From assembly GCF_002943755.1 (NCBI RefSeq), contig NZ_MQUB01000001.1, positions 1,972,501 to 2,036,500 of the forward strand: 64,000 bases of DNA. Reading direction: 5' to 3'. Below, in pieces: positions 25,016-35,081 of the stretch (position 1 is its first letter; each line of letters opens with the position of its first letter). The position numbers and the translations under genes are program-made. The notes below the pieces were generated by a model. It saw only the letters and a program-made list of their open reading frames with translations. It was not told where the DNA came from and did no database searches. The stretch comes from Aureitalea marina (GTDB taxonomy: Bacteria; Bacteroidota; Bacteroidia; Flavobacteriales; Flavobacteriaceae).

Positions 25016-26517
25016 ATGAACAGTACCAAACAACAGTGGATCGTCTATTTTATCGCGGGAGTGATCGGGATCACCCTTTGCACTCAGATCTACTGGAATT
25101 ATAAGAATTATCAAGAGGGTAAACGGCAGCTGATGAACGACGTCCAGACTAGCCTGGACAAGGCGGTGGATACCTACTACGTCGAGCTGGCCAAGGAGCG
25201 ATCCCTAAATTGGAAGGGTGACAGTATAAAGATCCAGTCCTTGACCTTGGATTCCTTATTCGTGAATCGGGATAGTTTAGCGCTTGGCGGTAAGACCATC
25301 ACACTAAAAGGTTATGATTCTGGCACCCGGAGTATCAAAGGGTATCAACAAGGTGAGTTGACCATGAAAGGGATTCAAACAGACTCCAGTCTTTCAACCT
25401 TCTTTCCCCTTGACGCTTCCAGTGTAGGATTGGAGCGCATTCATCTCAATACACTCATAGATAGCCTGGCGGATCCCATTGAGTCACTCTCCACACGTAT
25501 CGTGGTTTCTTTTCGGGAAGACGAATTGTCCTTGAAGCAGGTAGACACACTATTTCAATCTGAACTGGACCGCAAGGAAATCGAGCTGCAATACGGTTTG
25601 AGAAATACCCAATTGTTGGGTGAACCGGACGAGATTAGGCCGGAGATCATCGAAATGGCTACGCTCACCACTACTACCAAATCTCCATACTTTGTCTATG
25701 GTAACACCCTGACTGCGCACTACAGCAATATCACACTGGCTGTGCTTAAAAAGAACATAGCCGGGATCTTGCTGTCCTTTCTTTTGATCGGGGGGTGATT
25801 GCTTCTCTACTTTACTTACTGGCGGTTATCCGCAGACAGAAAGCACTGGCCGAGATCAAGAATGACCTCATCTCCAACATCACCCACGAGTTCAAGACTC
25901 CCATCGCGACCATAGGTGTGGCCCTGGAAGCCATCGAATCATTTAGCGGGGAAGAGCAAAATCAGCGGACACATAAGTACGTGCAGATGAGTACCGAACA
26001 ATTGGAGAGGCTTAACGGGATGGTAGAAAAGCTCCTGGATACGGCTTCCCTGGACCGGGGAGAGGTTATACTGAATACCGAACCAACCAACCTGGTTGCC
26101 ATGCTGGACCGGCTCATTCATTCGGAAGCCATGGTCCAGTCTGGTAAGCAGTTGAACTTTGAGTCTGAAACCGAAGAGATCCTTTACCCGGTAGATCCAT
26201 TTCACTTTGAGAACGCCATCAATAACATCCTGGATAATGCCGTAAAATATGGAGGCGATAAGATCGATCTGCATATAGGTCGGAATACAGAAGCTGTGGT
26301 CATTAGAATACAGGATTCCGGCAATGGCCTAAGCGGAGAGCATAGAAAGCGGATATTTGAGAAATTCTATCGCATCCCTGCCGGGAATACTCACGATGTA
26401 AAGGGCTACGGTATTGGTCTGTACTACTCACTGAGTATGATCGAAAAGCACGGTGGGCAGTTGCAGTTGATCTCGACAGAACCTACTACCTTTGAGATAA
26501 GACTACCGCATGAGTAA
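25016..26517 (+). pseudogene. Sensor histidine kinase split by a frameshift at a G6 run
   Basis: The first frame (25016-25798) encodes a membrane segment (residues 10-27), a periplasmic domain of about 210 residues, and the first half of a second membrane helix ending LLSFLLIGG-stop. The second frame (from GTG 25795) begins VIASLLYLLAVIRRQ, the other half of that helix. It goes on through the H-box SNITHEFKTPIATI, the N-box NAINNILDNAVKYG, and the GNGLSG and GYGIGLYYS ATP-lid motifs. Adding one G to the G6 run at 25790-25795 restores one kinase of about 500 residues. A -1 ribosomal slip would do the same. I favour a sequencing error or recent mutation because the break lies inside a membrane helix. 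It overlaps the response regulator by 8 bases. Confidence 0.85.
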
Positions 26518-27193
26518 TAACATCCACATCCTGTTGGCTGAAGACGAACCTGCCCTGGGCCAGATCGTCAAGGAAAGTCTAGAAACCCGGGATTTCCGGG
26601 TGACCCTCTGTCCCGATGGCGCCCTGGCCAAGGATGCCTACGAGCAAGAGTTGCCAGATATACTGGTACTGGATGTGATGATGCCAAAAAAGGACGGTTT
26701 TACCCTGGCCCGTGAGATACGACAACAGGATAGAGATACTCCCATCCTCTTTCTGACCGCCAAATCTCAAACAGCCGATGTGGTAGAGGGATTTACGCTA
26801 GGCGGCAACGATTACTTGAAGAAACCCTTCAGCATGGAGGAACTCATTGTGCGGGTAGAAAATTTGCTGGATCGCAAGAAAAGCGATGCCAAACTGGAGC
26901 AGATACAGATCGGGGGCTTTCGTTTCGACCTGAAGAAACAACTGTTGCAATACCAAGAGGAAGAAGCGGTTTCCCTCACCCACCGGGAAGCCCATTTACT
27001 GTTCCATTTGCAGAACAACCGAAACCAGGTACTAGACCGTTCCATGATCCTAAAAAAACTTTGGAACGACGATGACTTCTTCAGTGCTCGCAGTATGGAT
27101 GTCTTTATCACCAAACTTCGAAAAAAACTGAAGAAGGATCCAGATCTGCAGATCGTCAATGTCCGGGGGTATGGATACAAACTGATCTGCTGA
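26510..27193 (+). CDS. OmpR/PhoB-family response regulator
   Basis: A 227-residue regulator. The receiver domain (1-120) has acidic residues in LLAEDEPA, the phospho-acceptor aspartate in VLDVMMPKKDG, the threonine in FLTAKS and the lysine in YLKKPFS. A winged-helix DNA-binding domain follows (about 135-227: LTHREAHLLFHL, SMDVFITKLRKKL, VNVRGYGYKL). It is the cognate partner of the kinase it overlaps. The probable target is the upstream divergent region. Confidence 0.93.
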   Translation: MSNNIHILLAEDEPALGQIVKESLETRDFRVTLCPDGALAKDAYEQELPDILVLDVMMPKKDGFTLAREIRQQDRDTPILFLTAKSQTADVVEGFTLGGNDYLKKPFSMEELIVRVENLLDRKKSDAKLEQIQIGGFRFDLKKQLLQYQEEEAVSLTHREAHLLFHLQNNRNQVLDRSMILKKLWNDDDFFSARSMDVFITKLRKKLKKDPDLQIVNVRGYGYKLIC

Positions 27194-27223
27194 GACCAAC
27201 CCCAGTTTTCGTATCTTTCTGAC

Positions 27224-27997
27224 ATGCGAATTGCCCTGCTGCTTAGTTTCTTATTTTTCACAACCCTTTCTGCACAACAGCTAAAATTAGAAGGTAGCGA
27301 AACCTTAAAGGCCGATCGATTCCTTGGCTATGACACCTACGGGAATTTATTCTATGAGTTGGAAAGTGTGATCCACAAGACCGGTCCCTTGGGAGAATTC
27401 GTCTTCCGGGATTACGGTTTGGGCCCCATACATTCGGTTGATATCATCAATCCTCTGAATGTTTTGGTCTTCTATCAGGACGCTAATACGGTAGTCTTTT
27501 TGGACAACCGTCTCAACGAGATCGAACGGATCAACCTGGGCACCCAGGCCCTGGCCATCAACGTAGATGCAGCCACCAATACGGGCAACAATCGTCTTTG
27601 GGTCTTTAATGTGGACACCCAGCAATTGGAAACCTATAATTATCGCAACCAAAGGCAGACCATAGTCTCTCAGCCTACAGCTGGTGAGGTGCTGGGCATG
27701 AGTTCAGATTTCAACTACTGCTACCTGCTGATGGAGGATGGATTGCACGCCTTTAATGTTTATGGGAGTGCCCTTTGGAGTATTCCTACCCAAGGCATGA
27801 ATCAAGTAGTTCATCAGAAGAGAAATGTGATTCTTGCTTCGGAAGAACAGATCTATCTCTTAAATAGGGAACAGCCGGAATTGATCCAATTGGAAGTTCC
27901 CGAAATACGCTTAAAAGACTTGCAGCTAACACAGGAATTCCTGTATATTTATGACGGTGATACCATTTACCGATTTACACTGACCCAACCCAAGTAA
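27224..27997 (+). CDS. Exported protein of unknown function, possibly beta-propeller-like
   Basis: A 257-residue protein with a signal peptide (LLLSFLFFTTLSAQ). The mature sequence repeats a pattern of short strands with aromatic/Asp-Gly turns about every 40 residues (NVLVFYQDANTVVFLDN; NRLWVFNVDTQQLETYN; YCYLLMEDGLHAFN; VILASEEQIYLLN), consistent with an incomplete beta-propeller. No known family signature is clear. It follows the response regulator by 30 bases and precedes the nucleoside kinase by 9 bases. Confidence 0.72.
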   Translation: MRIALLLSFLFFTTLSAQQLKLEGSETLKADRFLGYDTYGNLFYELESVIHKTGPLGEFVFRDYGLGPIHSVDIINPLNVLVFYQDANTVVFLDNRLNEIERINLGTQALAINVDAATNTGNNRLWVFNVDTQQLETYNYRNQRQTIVSQPTAGEVLGMSSDFNYCYLLMEDGLHAFNVYGSALWSIPTQGMNQVVHQKRNVILASEEQIYLLNREQPELIQLEVPEIRLKDLQLTQEFLYIYDGDTIYRFTLTQPK

Positions 27998-28006
27998 TTT
28001 AAATAC

Positions 28007-28627
28007 ATGCACGTCGCCGTCGCAGGAAACATTGGCTCCGGAAAAACCACGCTTACCCGTCTTTTGGCTAAGCATTATCGCTGGAAAGCACATTACGAAG
28101 ATGTAGAGGACAATCCCTATCTGGACGATTTTTACAACCAGATGGAACGCTGGTCCTTCAACCTGCAGATCTATTTCCTGAATAGTCGCTTCCGGCAGAT
28201 CGTGGATATCCGCAGAAGAGGGAAGAATGTGATACAGGATAGGACCATATACGAAGATGCCTACATCTTCGCTCCTAACCTACATGCCATGGGACTGATG
28301 ACTAACCGGGATTTTGAGAATTACCGTTCACTGTTCGACCTGATGGAAAGCGTAACCGAAGGCCCGGACTTGTTGATCTACCTCAGAAGTTCCATTCCCA
28401 ACCTGGTCAAACAGATACACGCCCGCGGCAGGGAATACGAGAATTCCATCAGCATAGACTACCTCAGCCGATTGAATGAGCGATACGAGGCCTGGGTCCA
28501 CAATTACGACAAAGGCGGCCTCTTGGTCATCGATGTAGATGAACTCAATTTTGTAGATAGCCCGGAGGACCTGGGAGTGGTCATCAACAAGATAGACGCC
28601 CAACTGCACGGTCTTTTCCAGGACTAG
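28007..28627 (+). CDS. Deoxynucleoside kinase
   Basis: A 206-residue P-loop kinase with GNIGSGKTT at residues 7-15, the ERWSFNLQIYFLNSR substrate helix, the DRTIYED motif (about residue 82) and an arginine-rich lid (RGREYENSI). This fits the deoxyadenosine/deoxyguanosine/deoxycytidine kinase family for nucleotide salvage. The exact base preference cannot be read. It follows the propeller-like gene by 9 bases, so it is likely co-transcribed. Confidence 0.9.
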   Translation: MHVAVAGNIGSGKTTLTRLLAKHYRWKAHYEDVEDNPYLDDFYNQMERWSFNLQIYFLNSRFRQIVDIRRRGKNVIQDRTIYEDAYIFAPNLHAMGLMTNRDFENYRSLFDLMESVTEGPDLLIYLRSSIPNLVKQIHARGREYENSISIDYLSRLNERYEAWVHNYDKGGLLVIDVDELNFVDSPEDLGVVINKIDAQLHGLFQD

Positions 28628-28718
28628 CCCCCTTATACTTCAGACTTTTTAACTTTTTTTTTGAGCCTTGATTGGGCTAAACCCTTAGTTTTATAGGGTA
28701 TCAACCCACCATAGAGCT

Positions 28719-29249
28719 ATGAAAAAGATCTTTACACTATTGTTACTGGCGGCCGTGATCGGTTCCTGTTCCAGCGATGATGATGCCGCTCCCCCTGCAG
28801 AAAGGACCGGAGACCTGACTGGAAATTGGCAAGTGGCCAGTTACCTGATCAATGGAGATACCACCATAGAGGTATTTGACGAGGTGACGGTCCAGGAGTT
28901 CTCCGGCATCGGTGCCGATTTTAATAGTTATAACCTGATCTTCTCTGAGAGTCCAAATAATTACAATGCTTCCGGTACCTATATCTTCACCCTAACCACT
29001 ACTCAGGATGGTGAGACATTTGTACAGGGGTCACAGGTAAACATCAGTCAGAACGGGACTTGGACCCGTAACAACAACCGGGTGACCATAGAGGAATCTA
29101 CGGAGACCTATGATATTGTAATCAACCTATTGACGGATACCCGCTTGGAATTCACCCGTCAGATCTCCGAACAAACAGTGAATCCAAACAACAGCACTAC
29201 CATTACAACTACCGCGGTAGAGGAGTTTATCTGCTTTAGGTTCAACTAA
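28719..29249 (+). CDS. Lipocalin-like lipoprotein
   Basis: A 176-residue lipoprotein. The signal ends VIGSCSSDDD, placing the lipidated cysteine at residue 17, followed by the Asp/Ser run typical of surface-exported Bacteroidota lipoproteins. The mature domain begins LTGNWQVASYLING, the first strand of a lipocalin-like barrel, and contains the NGTWTRNNNRVTI repeat strand. Function unknown. A terminator follows at 29256. Confidence 0.8.
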   Translation: MKKIFTLLLLAAVIGSCSSDDDAAPPAERTGDLTGNWQVASYLINGDTTIEVFDEVTVQEFSGIGADFNSYNLIFSESPNNYNASGTYIFTLTTTQDGETFVQGSQVNISQNGTWTRNNNRVTIEESTETYDIVINLLTDTRLEFTRQISEQTVNPNNSTTITTTAVEEFICFRFN

Positions 29250-29255
29250 AAAAAA

Positions 29256-29275
29256 ACACCCCAATTATGGGGTGT
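29256..29275. terminator. Bidirectional intrinsic terminator
   Basis: The stem ACACCCC/GGGGTGT with the loop AATTAT has an A-run on the left and T-rich bases on the right. It lies between the lipoprotein (plus) and the membrane pyrophosphatase (minus), whose stops face each other. Confidence 0.85.
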
Positions 29276-29299
29276 CTTTCTATGCTCTGGGAGAAAGAA

Positions 29300-31786
29300 C
29301 TATTGCTGTTCTTCCTCTATGTCTTCTTCGATCTCTTCGATCACTTCGATCACATCCCCTTTTACACGAACATCAGCACCTCTAAAGGCTTCTACCTGGG
29401 CTTTCACATCTTCTGCGGTAGCTCCGGTAAAGGTTCTTGTCTCAGTGCTCTCTTCGCCATTCTCTGTAGTAGTCACAGTAACCACAGCGGTATGGGTACC
29501 ATCATCTTCGACAGACATTTCAACTTGCACTTCTTTAGAGATGTCCTTCACAGCCTGCTTATCTGCTAGTACAGTTGTAGTCCCATCTTCAGAAACAAAG
29601 ATCATTTGCTCTCCTTCTGCCAGGGCTGTTTCAGATCCGTGACCTCCTAATAGCGGAGCCATTACCAATCCTACCAGACAAGTCAGTTTGATCAGGATGT
29701 TCATGGAAGGTCCGGAAGTATCCTTAAATGGATCTCCAACAGTATCTCCGGTTACAGCCGCCTTGTGGGCATCACTTCCCTTATAGGTCATCTCACCATT
29801 GATCTCTACACCGGCTTCGAAAGATTTCTTAGCGTTGTCCCAGGCTCCTCCAGCATTGTTCTGGAAGATGGCCCACATCACACCGCTCACACAAACTCCT
29901 GCCATATAGCCTCCAAGAGGCTCGGCACCGAATGCCAATCCGATGATAATTGGGGTTATAATGGTGATCAGACCAGGAAGAAGCATTTCCTTCAGTGCAG
30001 CTCTGGTCGAGATATCCACACACTTGGCATACTCTGGAGTGGCCTTTCCTTCCATGATCCCGGGGATCTCACGGAACTGACGACGCACTTCCTGTACCAT
30101 TTCCATGGCGGCCTTACCTACACTTTGCATGGCAAGAGCCGAGAAGATCACTGGGATCATTCCTCCTACGAACAAGGCAGCAAGAACATCCGCCTTAAAG
30201 ATGTTGATCCCATCGATTCCCGTAAAGGTCACATAGGCAGCAAACAGGGCTAAGGCTGTTAGGGCAGCAGAGGCGATCGCGAATCCTTTACCAACAGCAG
30301 CAGTTGTATTTCCAACTGAATCCAGTATGTCAGTACGTTCACGTACGTGGTCTTCCAACTCGGACATTTCGGCAACACCACCGGCGTTATCCGCGATAGG
30401 TCCAAATGCGTCGATAGCCAACTGCATGGCCGTGGTGGCCATCATGGCAGAGGCAGCTAGTGCAACCCCGTAGAACCCGGCTAGTTCGTAAGAACCATAG
30501 ATAGCAGCAGCGAAAAGCAGTACAGAGAAGAAGGTAGACTTCATCCCTACGGCCAGACCGGCAATGATGTTGGTAGCAGCTCCGGTCGAAGAATTCTTCA
30601 CAATGTCCAGAACTGGCTTTTTACCTAAACTGGTATAGTGCGCCGTAACATAAGAGATAAGAGCTCCTACCGCCAAACCGATCATACACGCATAGAATAC
30701 GTGACGAGAGGGTATGTCTTTCATACCTTCCCCAAAGAAGTTCATGGTCATGGTCTCCGGCAGCATATAGTCGATCAGGAACCAGCTTGCTACCAAGGTC
30801 AGAACGATGGCAGTCCAGTTACCCAGATCCAGTGCTTTTTGAACCTGAGGCTCTTTAGCCTCGTTGTTCTTGATCTTCACCAGGAAGGTCCCGATAATAG
30901 AGGCTAGTACACCAACCCCTGCGATTACCAGAGGAAGCAGAATTGGCCCCATATTGTTGAATGCATCAGTGTATGGCTCACTGGTAGACATATCACGGAT
31001 CACATAGTTACCCAATACCATGGCTGCAAGAACAGTTGCCACATAAGAACCGAACAGGTCAGCCCCCATACCGGCAACATCTCCTACGTTGTCACCAACG
31101 TTGTCGGCAATGGTAGCTGGGTTACGCGGATCGTCCTCCGGAATTCCAGCCTCTACCTTACCAACAAGGTCAGCTCCTACATCGGCGGCCTTGGTGTAGA
31201 TTCCACCTCCTACACGGGCAAAGAGTGCGATACTCTCAGCTCCCAATGAGAACCCGGCTAGGGCCTCCAGAACGATGGTCATATTTTTATAGAACCCTCC
31301 TTCATCGCCCAGGAACATCCCGGTAAACAACAGGAAGAACAGACTCAGACCCAGCACGGCCAACCCGGCTACACCCAGCCCCATTACAGTTCCTCCTCCG
31401 AAGGAAACTTTCAAGGCTTGTGGCAAACTGGTTTTGGCGGCTTCTGCAGTTCGGGCGTTGGCCTCAGTAGCGACACGCATCCCGATATTCCCTGCCAGGG
31501 CAGAGAAGATGGCTCCACAGAAGAAAGCCGGCACGATCAACCAACTGGTCGATTCTACCTGGGTAGATACAATGTATAGTAAGACCGCAGCAATCACAGC
31601 GAAGATCAGCAGCAATCGGTACTCGGCACTAAGAAATGCCAAGGCCCCTTCCTTGATACTCTTGGAAATAGATTGCATCTTTTCGCTACCAGCAGGTTGC
31701 TTCTTGACCCATCCCATCTTGATCACCATAAAGATCAAGCCCAGGATAGCCAAGGCGATCGGCACATAAATCATGTTCTGTTCCAT
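29300..31786 (-). CDS. hppA: Membrane-bound ion-translocating pyrophosphatase
   Basis: An 828-residue integral membrane enzyme with about 16 membrane segments that couples PPi hydrolysis to Na+ or H+ export. The catalytic loops are present: [32 protein letters not shown] (in part, about residue 215), the second-loop SEL(E)[19 protein letters not shown], and a late DNAKK. In the [11 protein letters not shown] segment the position that is lysine in K+-independent enzymes is alanine, so it should be the K+-dependent class. Residues about 715 to 828 form an extra polar, acidic tail ending [10 protein letters not shown] beyond the usual C-terminus. The soluble pyrophosphatase lies next to it. Confidence 0.94.
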   Translation of the reverse strand: MEQNMIYVPIALAILGLIFMVIKMGWVKKQPAGSEKMQSISKSIKEGALAFLSAEYRLLLIFAVIAAVLLYIVSTQVESTSWLIVPAFFCGAIFSALAGNIGMRVATEANARTAEAAKTSLPQALKVSFGGGTVMGLGVAGLAVLGLSLFFLLFTGMFLGDEGGFYKNMTIVLEALAGFSLGAESIALFARVGGGIYTKAADVGADLVGKVEAGIPEDDPRNPATIADNVGDNVGDVAGMGADLFGSYVATVLAAMVLGNYVIRDMSTSEPYTDAFNNMGPILLPLVIAGVGVLASIIGTFLVKIKNNEAKEPQVQKALDLGNWTAIVLTLVASWFLIDYMLPETMTMNFFGEGMKDIPSRHVFYACMIGLAVGALISYVTAHYTSLGKKPVLDIVKNSSTGAATNIIAGLAVGMKSTFFSVLLFAAAIYGSYELAGFYGVALAASAMMATTAMQLAIDAFGPIADNAGGVAEMSELEDHVRERTDILDSVGNTTAAVGKGFAIASAALTALALFAAYVTFTGIDGINIFKADVLAALFVGGMIPVIFSALAMQSVGKAAMEMVQEVRRQFREIPGIMEGKATPEYAKCVDISTRAALKEMLLPGLITIITPIIIGLAFGAEPLGGYMAGVCVSGVMWAIFQNNAGGAWDNAKKSFEAGVEINGEMTYKGSDAHKAAVTGDTVGDPFKDTSGPSMNILIKLTCLVGLVMAPLLGGHGSETALAEGEQMIFVSEDGTTTVLADKQAVKDISKEVQVEMSVEDDGTHTAVVTVTTTENGEESTETRTFTGATAEDVKAQVEAFRGADVRVKGDVIEVIEEIEEDIEEEQQ

Positions 31787-31815
31787 AAATTCAAATAGGT
31801 TTTGTTAAAGTTTCG

Positions 31816-31823
31816 CAAAAGTA
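31816..31823 (-). promoter_or_regulatory. -7 box before hppA
   Basis: On the minus strand TACTTTTG matches TAnnTTTG, 29 bases before the hppA ATG. No TTG is at the expected -33 spacing, so this is a moderate call. Confidence 0.45.
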
Positions 31824-31841
31824 ACAAAATCGACCTAAACT

Positions 31842-31871
31842 AAAAAGCAGCAATCCAAGGGTTGCTGCTTT
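31842..31871 (-). terminator. Intrinsic terminator after ppa
   Basis: A perfect 10-bp stem AAAGCAGCAA/TTGCTGCTTT with an 8-nt loop. On the minus strand it ends in a T-run. It separates ppa from hppA, so the two pyrophosphatases are probably independent units. Confidence 0.85.
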
Positions 31872-31897
31872 CAGTCGATTTTAACTTATATATCTGT

Positions 31898-32425
31898 CTA
31901 CCTGATACTTACATCGTTTACCGGCACATCGCTGGCGCGGAAACGGTCAATACATTTGGCCACGATATCGCGGGCTTCGGTCACGTCTCCCCAGCCGCCA
32001 ACATCGACCTTCTTTTCTTCCAGGTCTTTGTATACCTGGAAAAAGTGCTCGATCTCGGCCTTGAGGTGCGGATTCAACTCGGACAGATCATTCACCTTAC
32101 TGGCAATGGGATCGCTTATAGGAACACAGATCACTTTCTCGTCCGGCCCTTTCTCGTCCGTCATATGAAAGACACCAATTGGCTTTACTTCGATCACACA
32201 ACCGGGGAAGGTAGGCTCGGTAACCAATACCAACACATCCAGCGGATCCCCATCCAAAGCAAGGGTCTCTGGGATAAAGCCGTAATCGGCGGGATACATC
32301 ATGGAAGAGAAGATCATCCGGTCATACCGGATCTTCTTCAAGCGGAAGTCGTATTCATATTTATTTCGGCTCCCTTTTGGGATCTCGATCAATACATCGA
32401 AGGTGTTTACCTTTTCAGCGGTCAT
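31898..32425 (-). CDS. ppa: Soluble inorganic pyrophosphatase (family I)
   Basis: A 175-residue family I pyrophosphatase: IEIPKGSRNKYEYD near residue 14, YPADYGFIPET at about 43, and the metal-binding signature DGDPLDVLVLV at about 58. It drives biosynthesis by hydrolysing PPi in the cytoplasm. It is adjacent to the membrane pyrophosphatase, giving two routes for PPi use: one that wastes and one that conserves the energy. The length is standard. A small stem-loop (CGGGA-TCAC-TCCCG at 32441-32454) lies in its leader. Confidence 0.95.
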   Translation of the reverse strand: MTAEKVNTFDVLIEIPKGSRNKYEYDFRLKKIRYDRMIFSSMMYPADYGFIPETLALDGDPLDVLVLVTEPTFPGCVIEVKPIGVFHMTDEKGPDEKVICVPISDPIASKVNDLSELNPHLKAEIEHFFQVYKDLEEKKVDVGGWGDVTEARDIVAKCIDRFRASDVPVNDVSIR

Positions 32426-32466
32426 AGGTTATTATTTAGCCGGGATCACTCCCGATTTTGGTGCGG

Positions 32467-32474
32467 CAAAGGTA
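32467..32474 (-). promoter_or_regulatory. -7 box before ppa
   Basis: On the minus strand TACCTTTG matches TAnnTTTG, about 41 bases before the ppa ATG. The intervening leader holds the CGGGA/TCCCG hairpin. Confidence 0.5.
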
Positions 32475-32524
32475 CAAATTCAAAATGCTTGAACCTTGAA
32501 AATGAAGGTTAAAGAAAGGTAAAA

Positions 32525-35020
32525 TTAAAAGGAGAATCCAAAGGTTCCGGTGACCCCAAATTGACGGGCACCGGGGTTGTCCAGATAATTTCCGCGAAAA
32601 TTGAAGTCGATGCGAAACACCTTAAAGATATTACCTACTCCAACACTCCATTCCCAATAGACATCTTCCGGTGCCTGGTAGATGATAGGATTTCCCTGCC
32701 TATCCACATTCAGGGCCACATTGGCATCCGAAATAGAACCGTAAACAGCCCGGAATCCAACCACTTCACGCAGGTTTAATTTGCGTATTCCAGGAATCCG
32801 CGAAAATATGCGGCCTCCAAAATTGTGCTGCAGGTGGAAGGAGACATAGGTATCACTCACAAATTCGTAGAAATCCAGCTGATTGAATGTATTGTAAATA
32901 CTCCACAAGGTTTGGTTACCCGGAATAGGGCTCAGTAGCCCCAAAGGCACATCCCCGAAGATCTTTCCGGCCTCCAAGGTGGTCCATGCCCTACCAAAGC
33001 CACCAATATTCCAGGGTTGGGTGTATAGTCCCTGTACCTTCTGATAATCGAAATCCCCACCCAGGAAATCTTTGAGACCGACTCCATAACCCAGAAAAAA
33101 GACGGGAAATTTTTCTTCGTTGATAACTTTTCGTTCTACCCCATAGCCTATGGTTCGCCTCCCTGGGGTAAAACCGAGAATGACCTCCAGAGCTGGTTGT
33201 TTGATCTCATTCTGTACCTGCCCATCCTCGTCCAGCCAACTCAGGCTGAAAGCATCTGTTGCAGATCTCAGGGTCCTGTAGGTTACTCTAAAACGGGTTG
33301 TAAAATTTTTCACAGGCTCCAACTCAAAACCAACCGTGGTCAGATTGAGATTGGTTAGCTGGTCGTTGGCACCTACAGTGATCAGGGCAGAAGAAGCCAA
33401 ACTCCTTCCAAGGACATCGGTTGTTGCCGTAAGCCTTGCCCCAGTCTGTTCTACATCCCTTCGGTTACCCCCAAAGAGAATTAACCTGGATTCCCTGTCC
33501 ACCAGCCACTTGCCCGATATCCCGTACTTGAATTTGTTGTCTCTAAAACCGTAGGCCACATAACCTTCCAGGCGCCAGAGGTCATTTTGTCCAAAGTAGG
33601 TTCGTCCTCCTGCCCGTACCCGGATTCCTTCAGCCTCATTATATCCGAAGGTGGAGAAGATGGGCCCGTAGTCAAAATTCTTGAATTCGTAATAACCCGA
33701 TGCCAGGGTAGCGCCTACATCATAAAGCGCCTTGAATCTTGGAACGGTTTTCAGTGTATCCAGCATCTTGTAAACCCCCTTTTCATCTTTACTCAGGGGC
33801 TCTACCCGTTTCTCTTCCCAAAAACTGTCCGGTCTATTGTAGATCTCGTATTGATAGGGATCGATCTGTTCCTTGTAAAATGCCTTGTCCTTGGGTTCAT
33901 CAAAGACATAATTATTGTAGAAAGTGGTCCTTTTTCCATAAACACCCCTGGCGCCCTCCTTTTTCCGGAGACTGAAATCGGACAGGAAATAGTCTTTAGT
34001 GATCAGGAAGATGGAATCGTTCAGCACATCGAATTCCTGCTCGATATAGACCTCCCGCACCCAGTTTAGGTTGGCACTTTTAGAGGCCTGCAGGTTGATC
34101 TCCTTGATGGCCCAGGTGGAATCGTTCACCCAAAAGTCACCCTTAAAGGTCAGTTCGTTTTTTCGCCTGGGATAGTACACAATATTGTAGCACCATTTGT
34201 TATCGCGATAGGCACTGTCTAGCAATACATAATTATAGACATCTATCCCGGTAGTCGATAGGGGTGAAGTAAAGGCCTTATTGAAGAATTTCAGGTAATT
34301 GTCATAAACATTGTAATCACTGTAGAGGTCCTGGGTAAAAGCAATAATACTTTGATTGTTCTCAAATCCGGAGTTCTTATTCCCTTCCAGTATTTCCTTT
34401 TCCTTGCCCAGAATATTATCCCCGTAGACCTTGGAAATTTCCTCGTTCACAAAGATCGGCAGGTAAGTGTTCCCCGTCACATTGGAAGTGTCCACCTGCT
34501 CAAAGATGAATTCCATCCCCCTGAAGATCTTACTCTGTACTAGGGCAGAATCAATGGTATTCAGGTCGAATTCCAGTTTTTCGTATTTGTCGTAGCTGTA
34601 TTGTTTGAATTGCCTGACCCCATTCTCCCTTTTGTTTTCCCAGATCTTACGCAGTATATCCAGGGCCGGGTTGTCTTTTTTGGAGGTTTTACCGCTATAG
34701 ACTACGACCTGGTCCAGGGCTGCGGCCTCTTCTTTCAGAGTGACCACCAATTCATAGGTGGTACGACGGTCCAGTTCGACTATGTTGAGCTCATAACCCA
34801 CAAAAGACACCCAGATGGCTTCGTAACTATCGTCACTTTCCAGGTAGAACCGACCATTCTCGTCGGTAATGGTCCCCTCATTGGAATCCTTAAAGATCAC
34901 ATTGGCAAAGGCCACGGGTTCGTCGTATTCGTCAATGACGGTGCCACTTACCTTGGTCTGCGACCACAATAAGGAGGTAAAGAGAAATGCAATAAAGAGT
35001 AAAGTTTGCCTCATAGCCAA
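32525..35020 (-). CDS. DUF5686-type outer-membrane protein with carboxypeptidase-regulatory domain
   Basis: An 831-residue protein. It has a signal peptide (LLFIAFLFTSLLWSQ), a carboxypeptidase-regulatory-like domain (about 22-105: VSGTVIDEYDEPVAFANV, then VSFVGYE), and a large domain with the DUF5686 beginning NPALDILRKIWENKRENG and the QYSYDKYEKLEFDLN segment. The C-terminal half is a predicted outer-membrane barrel ending FGVTGTFGFSF. The function is unknown; it is common in Flavobacteria. MAM gives two ATG choices (35020 or 35014). Confidence 0.85.
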   Translation of the reverse strand: MAMRQTLLFIAFLFTSLLWSQTKVSGTVIDEYDEPVAFANVIFKDSNEGTITDENGRFYLESDDSYEAIWVSFVGYELNIVELDRRTTYELVVTLKEEAAALDQVVVYSGKTSKKDNPALDILRKIWENKRENGVRQFKQYSYDKYEKLEFDLNTIDSALVQSKIFRGMEFIFEQVDTSNVTGNTYLPIFVNEEISKVYGDNILGKEKEILEGNKNSGFENNQSIIAFTQDLYSDYNVYDNYLKFFNKAFTSPLSTTGIDVYNYVLLDSAYRDNKWCYNIVYYPRRKNELTFKGDFWVNDSTWAIKEINLQASKSANLNWVREVYIEQEFDVLNDSIFLITKDYFLSDFSLRKKEGARGVYGKRTTFYNNYVFDEPKDKAFYKEQIDPYQYEIYNRPDSFWEEKRVEPLSKDEKGVYKMLDTLKTVPRFKALYDVGATLASGYYEFKNFDYGPIFSTFGYNEAEGIRVRAGGRTYFGQNDLWRLEGYVAYGFRDNKFKYGISGKWLVDRESRLILFGGNRRDVEQTGARLTATTDVLGRSLASSALITVGANDQLTNLNLTTVGFELEPVKNFTTRFRVTYRTLRSATDAFSLSWLDEDGQVQNEIKQPALEVILGFTPGRRTIGYGVERKVINEEKFPVFFLGYGVGLKDFLGGDFDYQKVQGLYTQPWNIGGFGRAWTTLEAGKIFGDVPLGLLSPIPGNQTLWSIYNTFNQLDFYEFVSDTYVSFHLQHNFGGRIFSRIPGIRKLNLREVVGFRAVYGSISDANVALNVDRQGNPIIYQAPEDVYWEWSVGVGNIFKVFRIDFNFRGNYLDNPGARQFGVTGTFGFSF

Positions 35021-35081
35021 ATTGAGTGCTCCGATATGTTCTAACGGATAAACGGAACAAAAAGTGTTCCAGATGTGGCCC

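Noticed and set aside
25790-25798. GTGA overlap read as two separate, translationally coupled genes
   Set aside because: The overlap falls inside a membrane helix of one histidine kinase; neither half alone makes a sensible protein.
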